From Vicia villosa (Eukaryota; Streptophyta; Magnoliopsida; Fabales; Fabaceae): DNA of 64,000 nt. Below the pieces are notes generated by a model. It saw only the letters and a list, made by a program, of their open reading frames with translations. It was not told the DNA's origin and made no database searches. Of this stretch, positions 35,801 through 49,200 are shown one piece after another; positions within the stretch are counted from its first letter, which is position 1, and each line of letters begins with the position of its first letter. The position numbers and the translations under genes are program-made. The DNA lies in assembly GCF_029867415.1 (NCBI RefSeq), contig NC_081183.1:15496404-15560403 (forward strand), in the 5' to 3' direction.

Positions 35801-35911
35801 AGAAATAATGAGATTGATCATTCTCACCTTCTTTATAAAAATTATAAAAGTTGTTAGAAATTATTTACTTTGATATTTATAATTTTTTCAATAATAAACC
35901 TGAATATAATC

Positions 35912-35991
<80 letters not shown>

Positions 35992-36869
35992 CTACTTAGA
36001 GGTGGTTTTTGTGTTTTTAATACTAAAAGTCATTTGAACCGTAAGAGAAAAAATATGCGGTTCATTTGATTCAATTGGTTTTTAGAATTAAAGCCAAACT
36101 AAACCAAACAAATGTAATTTGGGTTTGTTCGAATGATTCGATCTTTTTCTATGATTTTTGTTGAGTCATACACACATATAGATGACAACATAAATTTGTG
36201 TTTTGTCATTTATATATTTTTAAATAAGCATAAAATTATCATATTTGGACAATAACTATCTATTTAATATACAAAAATAAAATTAGGTAAAAGTTGAATA
36301 AAACACATAAAATAGTAGCATAAAACAATATAAAAAATATTATAATGAAACAAAAATTCGTGACTATATAAAACCTCTATACTAACGGTTTTTTAATCGG
36401 AAAGTTCGATTTTGAACACCTTAGATCTTCTAGGACTAGGTGATAAACCAAGAGAAAGCGGTTACTCGTTTACAACGCTTATGTGAATAACGCCATTTGT
36501 CTTCCCGTTACTTCCCTTCTACGTCACCGTTTCACATTTCCCAAATTCAACCCTCAATGGGACCCTAATTTGGACACTCTATCAGCGTTACCCTCTCCAC
36601 TTTCTGCATTCAATTTCGTCATTCTTTTGACCACCATTTCTCTTCTTACCTTTTTACATATCAAATTTTCAACGACTCTTCAAATTCATTTCCATTTTTA
36701 GGGTTTTCACCATTTTCATCAATCATTTCCTGTTTCGTCAACTAGGGTTTCTTTCTTTCCCCTAAAAAACGCGGCTTTTCCGTGTTGTGGGGTTCAACTT
36801 TGATCTTTCCAACTTTATATAAATAAAGTACCACTGAATCGAAGAAGCTATATTACTATTGTTACTGTT
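35801..36869. other. 5' flank and leader of the NTMC2T6 gene
   Basis: Contains the (TA)n microsatellite and then the promoter region of the plus-strand gene starting at 36870. From about 36420 the sequence is richer in C and less AT-biased, with an open but family-less frame at 36483-36701, fitting a transcribed 5' leader or upstream open frame. Confidence 0.45.
35919..35990. repeat. (TA)n microsatellite
   Basis: About 70 bp of uninterrupted TA dinucleotides. Confidence 0.95.
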
Positions 36870-39800
36870 ATGGATGTAACTGAGATTTCAATCTTGCATC
36901 ATGTTGGAATTGTCTTGTTTTCTCTATGGTTACTATCTTCATTCGATTGTTGCCACGCTGCTTTTTATTTTCTCTCTTTGATCTATCTTTATCTGGTGAG
37001 GATTCATGCTTTTGCTTCTGAAATTTTGGATTTTTATTGCTTTTGGATTTTTATATGTTGATGGGATTGAAAAGGAAACAAATTTTTATTAGTACTTTGT
37101 TTCAGTGTTTGGATCTCAAGTTTTTTTTTTAGTTTGTCTTATTATAAATGATGATAGAGAAAGAAAAGTGGTGAATATTCTGTTTTCTTACTTTGTTTTT
37201 TTGTTCTTTTTCTTTGGAAAGGTTCATGAACGTTATGTTACAAGGCTAACCAAGAAGTTGCAGTTTGAGGAGAGGAAACAATCTAATCAAAGAAGGGTAA
37301 TCAATCATTCTGCTGACTTATTTGACTTTCTTGATTTTTGAGTATATCCGACCTTGAGTGACGGCGGGAAGCTGAAATCGAACAATTCATTTCACTATTG
37401 ATGGGTTGTGAGTGGATCTTGTTAATAAGGTTTTTTAAAAGATATAAGATCTAAGGTTTAATGTTCAGTTTTTTTATTAACTTTGGTGTCAAATAATTTT
37501 GCACCCATAATCTCCCGGAGTTGACTTAGTGGTGAAGGCTTGGGTCCTGAGAGTGTGCACCTTTCAAGGTATCAGGTTCAAATCCTGTTAGGTGCAGAAA
37601 ATTTCTATGTTGGGTCAAGTCCATACAGAGTTTTACTCTGGCTTTAAACGGCCCCCTTGCAAGTAGATGGTGGGATTGCTCCCCTTGGATTAGTCGGTCG
37701 GAAGCCCGGATACCAAGATTTAAAAAAAAAAATAGTTGTGAGTGGATCTTGTCGATGATGTTTTTAAAGGATATGGGATCTAACTCTAAGGATTGATGTT
37801 CAGATTTTTTGTTATCTTTGGTGTAAAATAGTTTTGCACTGACATCTAGTGATATTGCTACATAAACCCACTTGTAACTGCTATTCAAAAACCAGTTTAC
37901 ACTGACAAGACATGTTTTCTCTTTTTGTTATCACTCTCTTAAGAATTATTATGGATGTAATGTTCTAATTGCAAATGATGTTGTGTTTATTGACTACTAT
38001 ACTATAACTTGCATGATGATGGTCTTTCTTGTACTTTAGGTGCTTTGTGATTCAGAAACAGTTCGGTGGTTGAACCATGCTGTTGAAAACATATGGCCTG
38101 TATGCATGGAACAAATTGTCTCTCAGAAAATTTTACTCCCTATCATACCTTGGTTCTTAGAGAAGTACAAGCCTTGGACTGCTGTATGATTCTACCTTTC
38201 AGTTATTTATCTTTGGTAGTGCTTGATTAAACCATTTGAATTCCAACCATTTTGTTACTAATTATGTTTGAATGCTATTCCTTTTCCTTTTGTTCCATTA
38301 TATTTTGGTCGTTTTATGCCTGTCTTTGAGTGTAAAACTTTTCCTCTGATTGTGTATGATAAGATATTAATGTCAATATATTATATTTGCAGAAAGAAGC
38401 TGTTGTTCAACACCTATATATGGGAAGAAACCCACCTTTGATTACTGATATCAGGGTACTTCGCCAGAGTGATGATGACCACTTGGTATGGGATATTCTA
38501 AATCAGCATATAAGGATAATGCATCGATGTTCTGCATCAGTATTTGCCAGAGAAGATTGTTTTGGTTTGATTCCCATCTTTCGTTGTGATCAATGCAGGT
38601 TATGGAGTTAGGAATGAATTTTCTCACAGCCGATGATATGAGTGCAATACTTGCGGTGAAACTAAGAAAAAGATTGGGCTTTGGAATGTCAACAAAGCTG
38701 CATATAACGGGAATGCATGTTGAAGGGAAGGTATGGCTGTGAAGTTTCAATTTTACTATGACTCATTTGTTGAGCATATTATAATAGTTGTTTTACTGAT
38801 TATTCATTTACTCAATAAAAATGCTGTCTTTAAGGAATGACTTAAAATTTGGATTATTTATGTTTGTACTTTCTATAGGTCTTGGTGGGGGTAAAGTTTC
38901 TCAAAACATGGCCTTTTCTTGGCCGCTTGCGTGTATGCTTTGTCGAGCCTCCATATTTTCAGATGACTGTCAAACCTATTTTTACTCACGGGCTTGATGT
39001 GACAGAACTTCCAGGAATTGCTGGCTGGCTAGTAAGTTAAAATTGATTTTATATTTTATATTTATTATATTATGCAGAATTAGAATGTTTGTTTTATTTT
39101 CTTCGTATTTATCTTGTATTTATTTTCTCCAGGATAAGCTACTGTCCATTGCTTTTGAACAGACCCTTGTTGAGGTGAAATATGTTTTGTGTATGTTCTA
39201 GTATTGTGATTTTTGTATATTTATATGCTTTCTTGACGTCTTTTATTTGTTTCTGATGATAGAAACCTGTTATATTTAATTTTTAAAATTTTTGCAGCCT
39301 AATATGCTGGTTGTTGATGTTGAGAAATTTGCATCACCAGAGCAAGGTATTTTTGTCATGTTTTTTCTTAGACTTTTGTAAAAATTCTTAGTGAATAAAG
39401 CACACTTCCATAACCCTCTCTAGAACATTTGTTTTGCAATTTTTATCATGAAATACTCATCTATCCAAAAATTCTTTTATAGAGCCTTGGTTTAAAGTTG
39501 ATGAGAAGGACCCTGTTGCTTATGCAAAAGTAGAAATTGTTGAGGCAGCTGACATGAAGCCATCAGATTTAAATGGTTATTATCCGTTTATCTGTAATGG
39601 TGATTTTTGTCATTCTCTTCTATATGTTGTTTTGTGAGTAATCATTTACAATTTATTTCAGGACTAGCCGATCCTTATGTGAAAGGTCATTTAGGCGGAT
39701 ATAGATTCAGGACAAAGATACAAAAGAAAACACTTGCTCCCAAATGGCTAGAGGAATTTAGAATTCCCATCATAACATGGGATTCTAACAATGAGTTGGT

Positions 39801-41415
39801 TATTGAAGTTCGAGACAAGGACCGTTTCTATGATGATATCCTTGGGTTTGTTTCCTTTTTTTTAATATTCTTCCCACCACTTTAGATTGATTGACTGTGT
39901 ATCCTTTATTCATTGTGTATTCATCAAAACGAATGTTCCGCTGTTTTGCAGGCACTGTTCTGTGAACATCAATGATTTTAGGGATGGGCAAAAATATGAT
40001 AAGTGGCTGCCACTAAAGAATGTAAAAATGGGGAGATTGCATTTACGGATAACAGTTTTCGAAGATAAGGAAAAGGTAATGTCCCCCTTCAATTAACCAA
40101 ATTCCAATACACTTTTAACACTCGTGAGTCGTGATCTCCTTTCACCATGAAGTCGCAACTAATTAACAAACACAATAATGCATTGGAAATTGACTCTAAG
40201 AGTTACATTAATTCTACAAAATGATTGTCATCACACTCTTATTTGTTCGAAATTATAAAGCTCACATAACACGATTTCAAAGAAGGTTGTGTAACTATAC
40301 AGATATACAAGCGTCTGCACTGTGCATGAAGAGGAGCAAGTTGTTACTAATGTTTTTGATCTGTTGTTGATGTTTGATTTCAATTTTATGTACAGGAAGC
40401 TGATAGTACACACGACCAGGAACCAGTAGACATTCAAGAAAGAATAGATTCTTTTGTAAATGAGAGCACGAAAAAAAGTTCTTTCTCTTCTGTTTCGTCT
40501 GACAAATCTCCAAAAGTAGCAGATGACTACGAGCCTATAGAAATTGAAGGGCAAAAGAAGACAGGAGTCTGGGTCCACCACCCAGGAAGTGAATTTTCCC
40601 AAACCTGGGAGCCAAGAAAAGGGAAGAGTCGACGCCTCGACACAGAGATTCACGGGGAGCTTAATGATATTCCTGGCAACTTAAATAATCCAACCGTATC
40701 TGGATCCTTGAACAACGACAGCAGCAGTCCTGATGATAATCACGAAGATAAGCGTCGAATGAGAACCGTTAGGAAAGGCCTACACAAAATTGGTTCTGTA
40801 TTCCGTAGGAGTCAGAAAAAGTATGAAAGATCAAGTTCAATTGCGGAGGACATTCAATCTCCACATGATAACATTAGGTCAGTAAATGCTTCTAAAGGGG
40901 TCGGTGTGAAGTTTGTTATGGATGATGATATTGCTGGCTTTCCGACTGGTAAGATTCAGGTAGAAGGTGGATCGACAGAAGGGAGTGCTTGCGGTCCTGA
41001 AAGCCCGGCAAAGAGAGATGTCAAGGACATGGCAAAGAATGCTTTCAAACATGCAGAAAAATCGGCTCGTAGCTTAAAACACGTTCTTTCTGGTAAAACA
41101 AGGAAGTCTAAAGGTGATTCAGTGGCAACCCTTCAAGAAAGAGAAAATGAATCTGACTCTTCTGATGATGAATTTCTTTCGCCACCAATAGATGTAATAA
41201 GAACTCCAGTTTATTCCCAGGCCATTGCTCCACAAAGTGGTTCCCCCAAATCCAATTTGACTGAGGTGTATAGTGTTCCATCCAACACCAAGCCCGAAAA
41301 GGCACGCTCCCCTGAAAGGTCTAATGAAGAAGAATGGGTCAAGTCTGGTGAAAATGAGGAAATTGTGGCAGATAAAAGGGTTGTTAGCAGTGTTGCTGAA
41401 GTGAAGAATGTTTAA
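36870..41415 (+). CDS. NTMC2T6: SMP and C2 domain membrane protein, NTMC2 type 6
   Basis: Twelve exons: 36870-36995, 37222-37296, 38040-38183, 38393-38485, 38599-38730, 38879-39031, 39133-39174, 39298-39346, 39483-39575, 39662-39845, 39952-40075, 40396-41415. All GT-AG and in phase, 744 aa. One N-terminal hydrophobic segment (about residues 8-42) is followed by a synaptotagmin-like mitochondrial lipid-binding (SMP) domain (about 68-250; WLNHAVENIWPVCMEQ, KFLKTWPFLGRLRVCF). A single C2 domain (about 283-395) keeps calcium-binding aspartates in DLNGLADPY and RDKDRFYDD. The last exon codes for a 340-residue basic, Ser-rich and probably disordered tail (GLHKIGSVFRR, KSARSLKHVLSGK). The architecture matches plant NTMC2T6 proteins, related to extended synaptotagmins that tether membranes and move lipids at contact sites. 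Exact site of action here is inferred. It converges with the PPR gene 496 bp downstream. Confidence 0.95.
37405..37840. repeat. Direct repeats flanking a SINE in NTMC2T6 intron 2
   Basis: About 100 bp at 37405-37505 recurs at 37735-37840 (both start GTTGTGAGTGGATCTTGT and end in AGTTTTGCAC or AATTTTGCAC), with roughly 80% match by eye. The SINE occupies the space between. Confidence 0.7.
37511..37732 (+). mobile_element. tRNA-derived SINE in NTMC2T6 intron 2
   Basis: A pol III A-box-like TGACTTAGTGGTGAAGG (37522-37538) and a B box GGTTCAAATCC (37575-37585) lie at tRNA-like spacing. A tRNA-unrelated body with GGGATTGCTCCCCTTGG follows, then a short A-rich tail (37721-37732). This layout is that of plant SINEs. 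It is not a tRNA gene: no cloverleaf acceptor stem was found. Confidence 0.75.
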
Positions 41416-41911
41416 TCAAGTAAATGGTCGCATTCTATACGCAGCACACAAATATCAAACACGACACCGACAAAGACACATTTTTATACTGTACAGTTTT
41501 TGAAGTTGATATTTTTGTTTTTGTATGTTATGTTATACTCTGGTTACATCCAGAGTAGTTTTTGTTGTATAGTAGTGTTAGGTTTCGTTTTCATGAAACA
41601 CGGTTATTCCACAAGTGCTGTCGGTGTTGTGCTTTTTCAACTCAGAGGTTTGTAAAGTAAATAGCTTTTGCTTATACAAGAGAAACAAATAAAAGAAACA
41701 GGATATGTTTTTTTGTCCTCTTGCAACCAAAATTTGAATGGTGCACGGTCTCTTTCAAGTTTTAGAACAATATTTTCGAATACATGATATAAAAGCCACA
41801 AGTTTTTTCTTGCATTCAACTTTATAAGTTTAAGTACTAAATTGCTGAATAACAAATTTTAAATTTGAAGGTAACAATACATTAAAAAAAATACACTACC
41901 AACATGGTATT
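41416..41911. other. Shared 3' region of convergent genes
   Basis: Between the NTMC2T6 stop (plus) and the PPR stop (minus). Expected to hold both 3' untranslated regions. AT-rich, no other feature. Confidence 0.6.
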
Positions 41912-43129
41912 TCAATCATAATCAACATCCAAAATCTTATCAAAAGAACCACCAACATCTCTATTAACAACAACACACTTAACAATCTGTCTCCACATCC
42001 CCATCTTAGGAACAAAACCCATCCTATCCATACCCCTAACACCCCACTCAACTTCCTCAACCAATCCCTCTTTACAAAACCCAAAAACCAAACCTTTAAA
42101 CGAATCAAAACTAGGAACAAACCCCTTCAAAACCATCTTCTCAACAACCTCCTTAGCCTCCCCAAATCTCTTCAGCTCAATCAACCCATACAAAACATGT
42201 TGATAAGAACTTTCATTAGGATAACACCCATTCCTCATCATCCCATCTTCCAAAACCTCTTTAGCTTCATCCACTCTCCCTTTCCTCCTCAACCCACATA
42301 TCAAAACATTGTAAACCATAACATCAACACAAATTTTCTCCCTTTTCATCACCTCCAACAACTCAAAAGCCTCATCCACATTCCCCTTCTCACACAACCC
42401 ATGCATTAAAGTACAAAAAGTTCTCTCATTTCTTTGAATCCCCAGCTTAGGAAATTCATCAAACACCTTAAACGCAGCTTTCATCTCCCCCTGTTTACAC
42501 AACCCTTTAATGATAATATTAAGACAACAAGCATCAATCTCGAATCCCAGCTTCGACGCCGAGGAATAAAGATTAAAAACAGCATCATGTAGTTTGTTAT
42601 TAACCAATAGATTAAGAACAAAGTTGAATGTTTTTGAGGTTGGATAACAACCGAAACTCGGCATCATGAAGAGGGTTTCAAGGGCTTTATCAATTCTGTT
42701 AGCTTGATGGGCGTAGAGTTTGATGAGATGGAAGAAGAAATCTTCTGTAAAGCGGTGCTTTTGATGAGGCTGGAGGGTTTTGAGGAGGGTGTCAATGGTG
42801 GAGAAGTGATGGGATTGGGCTAGTTTGGTGATGAGGGAAATGCAGAAGGGTTGGGTTGGGTTGTAGTCTTTGCGAGAGGAGTAGAGGTTGAAGAGAGTGA
42901 GGGAAGTGGAAGGGTCGGTTAAGGAGTTGATTAAGGTTGTTGCTTGTTTTGAGGTTAGCCAGTCTTTGTGGTGGAATCTGGATACGATGATGTTGTCTTT
43001 GTTGTTTTTGTTTGTGTTAAGGTTTGTGTTTGGGGGTCGTGAAGAAGAAGATGAAGAAAAGAGTGACGATGAGTTTGGGGTTTTGTGGGAAGTTAGAGAA
43101 GGAAGGAGAGAACGCGTTCGGGAAAACAT
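41912..43129 (-). CDS. Pentatricopeptide repeat protein, P class, probably mitochondrial
   Basis: Intronless, 405 aa, typical of plant PPR genes. The N-terminus (MFSRTRSLLPSL, then Ser-rich, basic and poor in acidic residues to about residue 35) fits an organelle-targeting peptide. From about residue 135 onward there are about seven 35-residue helical repeats, for example TFCTLMHGLCEKGNVDEAFELL and MVYNVLICGLRRKGRVDEAKEVL. No E, DYW or other editing domain is seen, so it belongs to the P class, whose members bind specific organelle RNAs and affect their stability, splicing or translation. The target cannot be read here. Its start lies only 131 bp from the end of the callose synthase gene on the same strand, so its promoter must be short or overlap that gene. 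Confidence 0.93.
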   Translation of the reverse strand: MFSRTRSLLPSLTSHKTPNSSSLFSSSSSSRPPNTNLNTNKNNKDNIIVSRFHHKDWLTSKQATTLINSLTDPSTSLTLFNLYSSRKDYNPTQPFCISLITKLAQSHHFSTIDTLLKTLQPHQKHRFTEDFFFHLIKLYAHQANRIDKALETLFMMPSFGCYPTSKTFNFVLNLLVNNKLHDAVFNLYSSASKLGFEIDACCLNIIIKGLCKQGEMKAAFKVFDEFPKLGIQRNERTFCTLMHGLCEKGNVDEAFELLEVMKREKICVDVMVYNVLICGLRRKGRVDEAKEVLEDGMMRNGCYPNESSYQHVLYGLIELKRFGEAKEVVEKMVLKGFVPSFDSFKGLVFGFCKEGLVEEVEWGVRGMDRMGFVPKMGMWRQIVKCVVVNRDVGGSFDKILDVDYD

Positions 43130-43260
43130 CTTTAGAAAAATGGAAAGAGAATGAGAGAATTCATGAAGCTATATATATATTTTTATTATAAGAATTATTA
43201 TTTATTATTATTTTTATTATTTCTCTTTGCTGTACACAAGAATCATGCATGAGAATCAGA
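43130..43260. other. 131-bp gap holding the PPR upstream region
   Basis: Separates the PPR ATG (43129) from the callose synthase stop (43261), both minus. Very AT-rich, with a TATATATATATTTTT tract at about 43171-43186 that could act as a TATA element for the PPR gene and as a 3'-end signal for the callose synthase gene. Confidence 0.5.
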
Positions 43261-46200
43261 TCAAGGTCTATGCTTCTTCTTCTTCGCCGAGAGAAGCGGT
43301 TGAATTTGCAGGTGTCTTTTGAATGCCTCATTGAAAAGGATTCTAGCATGGAAGGCTTTGATAATTGGTAGCCATGCCAAAATAGCTATAGGTCCAAAAA
43401 GTACTATCCCCATTCCATAGTCAAATTCTCTAGCTAGTGCGCGCGTGAAGTCCCATAATCCTGTATGCTCGATTTTCGGCCTTACAGCTTGTGCAATCTA
43501 AACCATCGAAAGTATTACTCGGGTTAAGTCGAGAAAAAAACGAAAAAACAAGCAAGAAACTAAAGCCAGGAGTGCTAAAGATCGCGTTACCTGTATTAGT
43601 CCCCATGCAGTTGGCATGAATGCCATACAGCAAACAAAAAGGTCCGACACTGACAGTTGACATATGATTGAAAGAGTTATCGTGACGGCAATAACAGCCA
43701 CAAACAGGATTGCTTTGAAAAATCTGAATCCAAGTTGATGATTAGCGCTAAGTTGGTTCCTTCCTATGTTGACAGCCTGCATGGACAATGGACATGTTTA
43801 ACTTATGTGATTAGCATGCAATAGTATATAACACATTATTTGGTGACTAATGTTGTATTTTTCTTAATCATTGAGGCCGTAACGAGAAGTTACCTTCACC
43901 AAGACGAAAATTCCAAGAATCACGATCCATGAAAAGACGTAAACCAGCAAGTTTTTGCTTTGCTGAGTGATGTCAAGGTGATAGACCAAACCGTACTGAT
44001 AGATGAAGAAACGGAGCGAAAGCAATATCTCGGCAAACCTGGAACCGAGAGTTGCTCGACGAAGATGAGCTTGTTCGTCGTACCACCAAGAATGCCAACT
44101 TTTATCCTGATGGATTCCCAATCCACCCTGTTGCCTGATCCATTTATTCCACTCTTTCCAATCATCTACCGCCTTTGTCCAGCTGAATCCGGCAGGGTTG
44201 AATAGAAAAGGTGCACATAACCAAGTCAAAGACATGAACCAAATCGCGTACGTTATCAACACGTATGTCATGCTACTTTGATAAGATTTCCTGAACATGT
44301 TATATACAATCAAAAGCAGCATTAGCTCGAACGCTTTAACAAAGTGACTTCTTGAATATAATCTATAGTTTTCGGTGAAGCTAGCGTGGAAAACAACTTT
44401 GCGTCCGGTCGGTCTGTACTTTGCGCCTCCGTGTAAAATTGTTCTGCCGTAGTAATGCGTTTTTGTTCCTAGGGAGAACGTGAAGAAAACGGCAGCTAGC
44501 TGCAACTGCATGAGGACAAAATCTTTAAGGGCTGTGAGGAAACCTCTCTCAAGACCGATCTCCATCATCATCGGTAAGCCGGTTAGAAGTCCAAGTTGTA
44601 TAAATGATTGAGATGCAAGAGCTGTTTCTAAGGACTGTACATTCCTGATTCTTGCTTCAATGACAAGTGCTCTTTCTAAGCCACTAAGCACCAGGTATAA
44701 CTGTCCATAGAGAAATACATATATTCCTAGTACCGATATCTGCGGAGCAGTTTCAATAGAATTTCGTATCAGTTAAAACTCATGGTACCGATGAATAATT
44801 ATCATATCAAATGTCAAGCATCTAAACAGTAATGAATAGTCTCGAGAGAAGAAAACTACCAAGCTGCTGAAGTAAAATCCAATTGTAGTGAAGTAACAAG
44901 ATAACATGCGGAAAAAATCGAACTGTCGTCCTAGGCGAAAAATGTCACGGCTTATAGTTTGCTCACTGTTTCCATTTGCAACCTTGGCTTCAAATTTTGA
45001 GATCGAGTTTAGACTTACATCGCGGCCTTTGCCAATTTGCAAGTATTCATGGTAGGAAATACATCCCCTTCTTAGAGTACAATTAAATCCTGCAATACAT
45101 AAACATCATGTAGTTATCTTAATTGTTGACAATCAACATGTTGTTAAAGTCATGAAATCCTACCAGCAAAAACGTCTTCGCTCAAATTAATTGTTTTAGA
45201 TGCTTTGCTTATTCCTCCTCTTGTAATGTGAAAAACTCGGTCGAATACATCTGGATGGCCATAGTGAAACCGCACCCTGAGAGGATTAGCCAGAAGCCTT
45301 TGACCAATTGTGACAAAGCTGGTCTCCTGATATGACATGAACCATGCCAGAGAAGACACACTGAAGTTGAAAAAGAATGGAGCATACTGTTTAGTGTACT
45401 AAACATCTCTTATTCTATATCGACATTTACGAGTAAAGAAATGACAATAATGAGTAGGGTGAAAAATCAATATGTGATCAAGAGGACCAACCTTCCTGTG
45501 AAAATATGTTCCCTTAAACCAAGTATTGTAGGAGGCCGCCGTCCCTGGCGCTTAAGAAATTCTTGCAGAAGGTTTCTCATTTTTAACGCTTCTTCCAAGT
45601 AGTTATCCTATAAATAAAGATAGTCATCAGAACACAAAATAAAAACGATCGGGATATATATAATATGATAGTATTTATACTTGGTTCATGTCGATTGTTT
45701 GGAGGGCTTCGCCGCGAGTGAATATTATCGCATTGTTTTGATTTTCCGGCTTCCCTTCTCCAAGCTGTGGTGGGCCTGGAAGTTTTATTTGATATATTGT
45801 CTGTAAAGAATATTAAGTATATCATATAATTTCATTGTTCAAATATTACAAAGACTAATTCTTTCGATGTTGCAAAACGATACCTGCTCGAAACCATTGA
45901 CAACTTTAACCAGTTTAGAATAATATACTTTATGAGGTTTACCCTGCACAATCTCCTCCTTTTCCTCAACATAAGAAACACGAAGAGACGGATATCTGCA
46001 AGAAATACATGCATGAAAGAGTTATCATCTATCTTTACATATTTCATTTCAAGAAGCAAGTTATTTTTCTCCTTCTTTCGGAAAACCTCACCTTATCATT
46101 AAGTCAATTGTATCTTTATAACGAGGATCATTCATCGCCTTTTGTAACGCAAAGGATTGACAGGAAATGACATAGGTGTATTTCATGTCTGCTAATGCTT

Positions 46201-49200
46201 CTAGACGGGCAAATAACGCACGGTTACTACCCTTTTCAGCTGTCTCATAACCTTCAAGTATATCTTCATCTTCCGCCATGTCAAGAAATGCTTGCAATTT
46301 TAAGGCTTCGCTGTAGTACATCATCCCTCTAACTGAAAAAAATACGATAGCGATGATAAAAAAATTCCCTACGATTCTACGAGCATCTAGTTTAGAAAAT
46401 AGTACGAAAACAAACCTGTTCTGCCTAGTGTCTGTCCCCTGAATGACGCCCACAATCTAAGCTCTTCTAATTTGTTTTCATCTTCTAAACTGTTCCGGTT
46501 TTCACAACACATTCGTTCCAAAAAGTTTTTCCATTCATCTATTTAAATCGGTATGATAAGCTATTAGGCGAGTTCCAAACTTCAAATAGAATGTTTAGTA
46601 CTATTACATAAGCAAATTCTTATTCGTAACAACCTGGATATATCTTTTGCATGTAAAAGATGATGGAGTCATCTTCTTTTTCCGAACCAAGCTCCTTCAT
46701 CGAAAAATTGATGTCCTCCATGTAGTGTGGTGTTATAACACTATCAAACCATGCTATATGTCAGAGTTCTGTGACCGAACTATAGAAATATAATAGCGTT
46801 TGTTGAATGCTCAGGACATTAGTTTACCTAAATGACATCATACTATGCACTTTTGGAGCGTCTGGCATATCGGTAAAGAGAGAAGTAGCGAAGAATGATA
46901 TGCGCCTACGAGCATCTAAGTTTGCAGGAATGTCCATTGCCGTCTCTTTGACAGTAATTAATAAATGAAAACGCTTGATCTGTCACGAACAAGCTTGATT
47001 ATGTTAGTATAATAAGAAGTGTAGAGTTCGCATAAAACTAGTCCTTAAGAAATGGAGAATGACAAGTATGCTAAATAAGAACTACCTTTTCCATCAGAGG
47101 GCCTTCTGGCAAGGGAAAATGGATACAACTTTCGTTGGAGAACGGAAAGGATTCGCTATTAATTTCCTCACGGGAAAATAATTGATCATCGTCTCTAAAA
47201 TAGACGAAGCCGCACTCATTTTCTTCGGGAAAGTGGGATGTATCCAATGTTCTGTACTTATTAAACGAACAAATTAAAGATTGTAGCATAGTAATGCAGT
47301 AAAGGAGAACTAATTCTGAAGGATCAATACCTTGAATCGTCCATCATTTCATTCGTTACCAGTTCAAACATATCGAGTAAAGCCTTCGATACTTTGTGCC
47401 GATTGTCTTTATCTCCCTCAATCTTATAAAATTTCATAACAATTAGAAACGGAAATACTAATAGTCATTTTACAACTGTCCGTCCCTTGAGGTTACAATG
47501 TCAAGCTCTTGCGAGCGAACTGACGCCTCATGGACATGATTACTAGAAGTTTAGATTGAGAGGAAAATTACCAGAAGTTCGGCTAACTCAATGACCTTCT
47601 CATGTAGAGCTGGAAGAACTTTCATTTTGAAGTTCTTAAGAAGTGTTGTTTCTTCAATACTTTTTTCAATTTCGCTTAGTATATCGCGTATAATCCTAAA
47701 CATACACATGTCGCCAAAACTATATTTCAGTACCAAAATCAAAGTTTTGTTGGGGACGGGAAGATTTTAACCCGAAAAATAATCCATTTTATTACCGTTT
47801 CTCCTGGCTGCCGACAATAAGAATGTCAAGAACATATTTCAGTGACTGGTAGCATTCTCTTACAGCATAAAACATGTATTTGTCTTTTGTAATTCTTTTG
47901 GCAAGAATTTCTTCCTTTCCCTCAAAATCCTTAGCAATGGTCAAAGCTGTAGAAAACTAGAAATGTGTAGCAAGAAAAGTTCAATAATGAATGGAATATG
48001 CACACTGTTTTACTACAACAATCGATAAAAATAATTGATTAAACGTACATTACCTTGTTTGCCAAGAGAAAAATAGGCCAAAGAACCTTGCGAGAAAACA
48101 ATTCCGAAGACACAGGCATCACCATTAAATCCATCTCTCTGCCGAACAAAAGTTAGTGTAAATTCGATAAAAAATTCAATATTACTCCAAAAGTAATTCC
48201 GTTACAACAAACTTTACCGGTTACTGATTAAGTCTTCGAGACGAAGATGGCTTATAATCTGATTCCATATTACGACAAATTTGGCAATAGCGTTTTTTTC
48301 GTCAGGAAGCTGTGACAAAGAAAAGTGTTGAACACGGTAGGAACAAATATATGCAAAACAAATTTATCTTACTATTGTTAATTTAGAATAAACCTTTTGA
48401 AATATATTGCTGAGGAAACCTTTTCTTCTCTTTTTACCGCGTTTGGAAGATGGTGGATTCAGACAGACATCGAATGCGGCTGGTAAGTTGTCAAATCTAC
48501 TTCTAAGCATTCCTTGTGTCCTAATCTATTTTCAGTTATGAAGGCGAGTGAATCATTTCGTTTTTCGGGAAGATAGAAATATAAAAGTAAATGAAAGAAA
48601 CATAGATTACCTCGCCAAGGTGATGCAAAACTCCATAAACTCCACCGACTATTGTACAAAAAACCGAATACCAAATTTGCGTGTCCATAAAATATATCTG
48701 TAATAAACATAGAACTTAATGATGTTAACCATTCATCATTGATAGAAACTTACAATGCAAGAAATGTATGTTTTAAATGTATGATGCCGACTCACCATTA
48801 CGACAGGGCTCCATACAGCTACAATTGCACCAGCATTATTTTTTACTGCAGCATGAGCAAACCTTTGTAACTTATCCATCGAATAATGTTACGAAAACAA
48901 TTAGAAAATCTGCGTACCTCTTGGAAAAAGTTCATGCCATTCATACTTTCTTACACCAATTTTCATGATCTGTCGAGTTGGTTCTATGAGTGGTTTTATC
49001 TGCATATATTGACACGGCATTGTTCACTAAGAGTAAGTTTCTAACTAGGAAAATTCAATTAACACAACCTATAAATTTATAATCGAAATTCTGTTATTTT
49101 TCACCTCAAAACTGTAGCTGAACAAAAATTTACACGATAACACCGATATCCAAAACACCGTGTACCTTCATTGGAAGAAATTCAACATATTTATATAGAT

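Noticed and set aside
35851..36069. Frame with poly(IY)
   Set aside because: Translation of a (TA)n microsatellite; the same applies to 55158-55340.
37522..37585. Possible tRNA gene from A and B boxes
   Set aside because: No acceptor stem or full cloverleaf; body and A tail show a SINE.
38387..38611. Frame reading through NTMC2T6 intron 4
   Set aside because: The 113-bp intron is open in frame by chance; family alignment needs its removal (HL|VMELGMNF).
40231..40653. 140-codon minus-strand frame
   Set aside because: Antisense to intron 11 and exon 12 of NTMC2T6; no recognisable protein.
42197..42409. Plus-strand frames at 42197-42409 and 42888-43154
   Set aside because: Antisense shadows of the intronless PPR gene.
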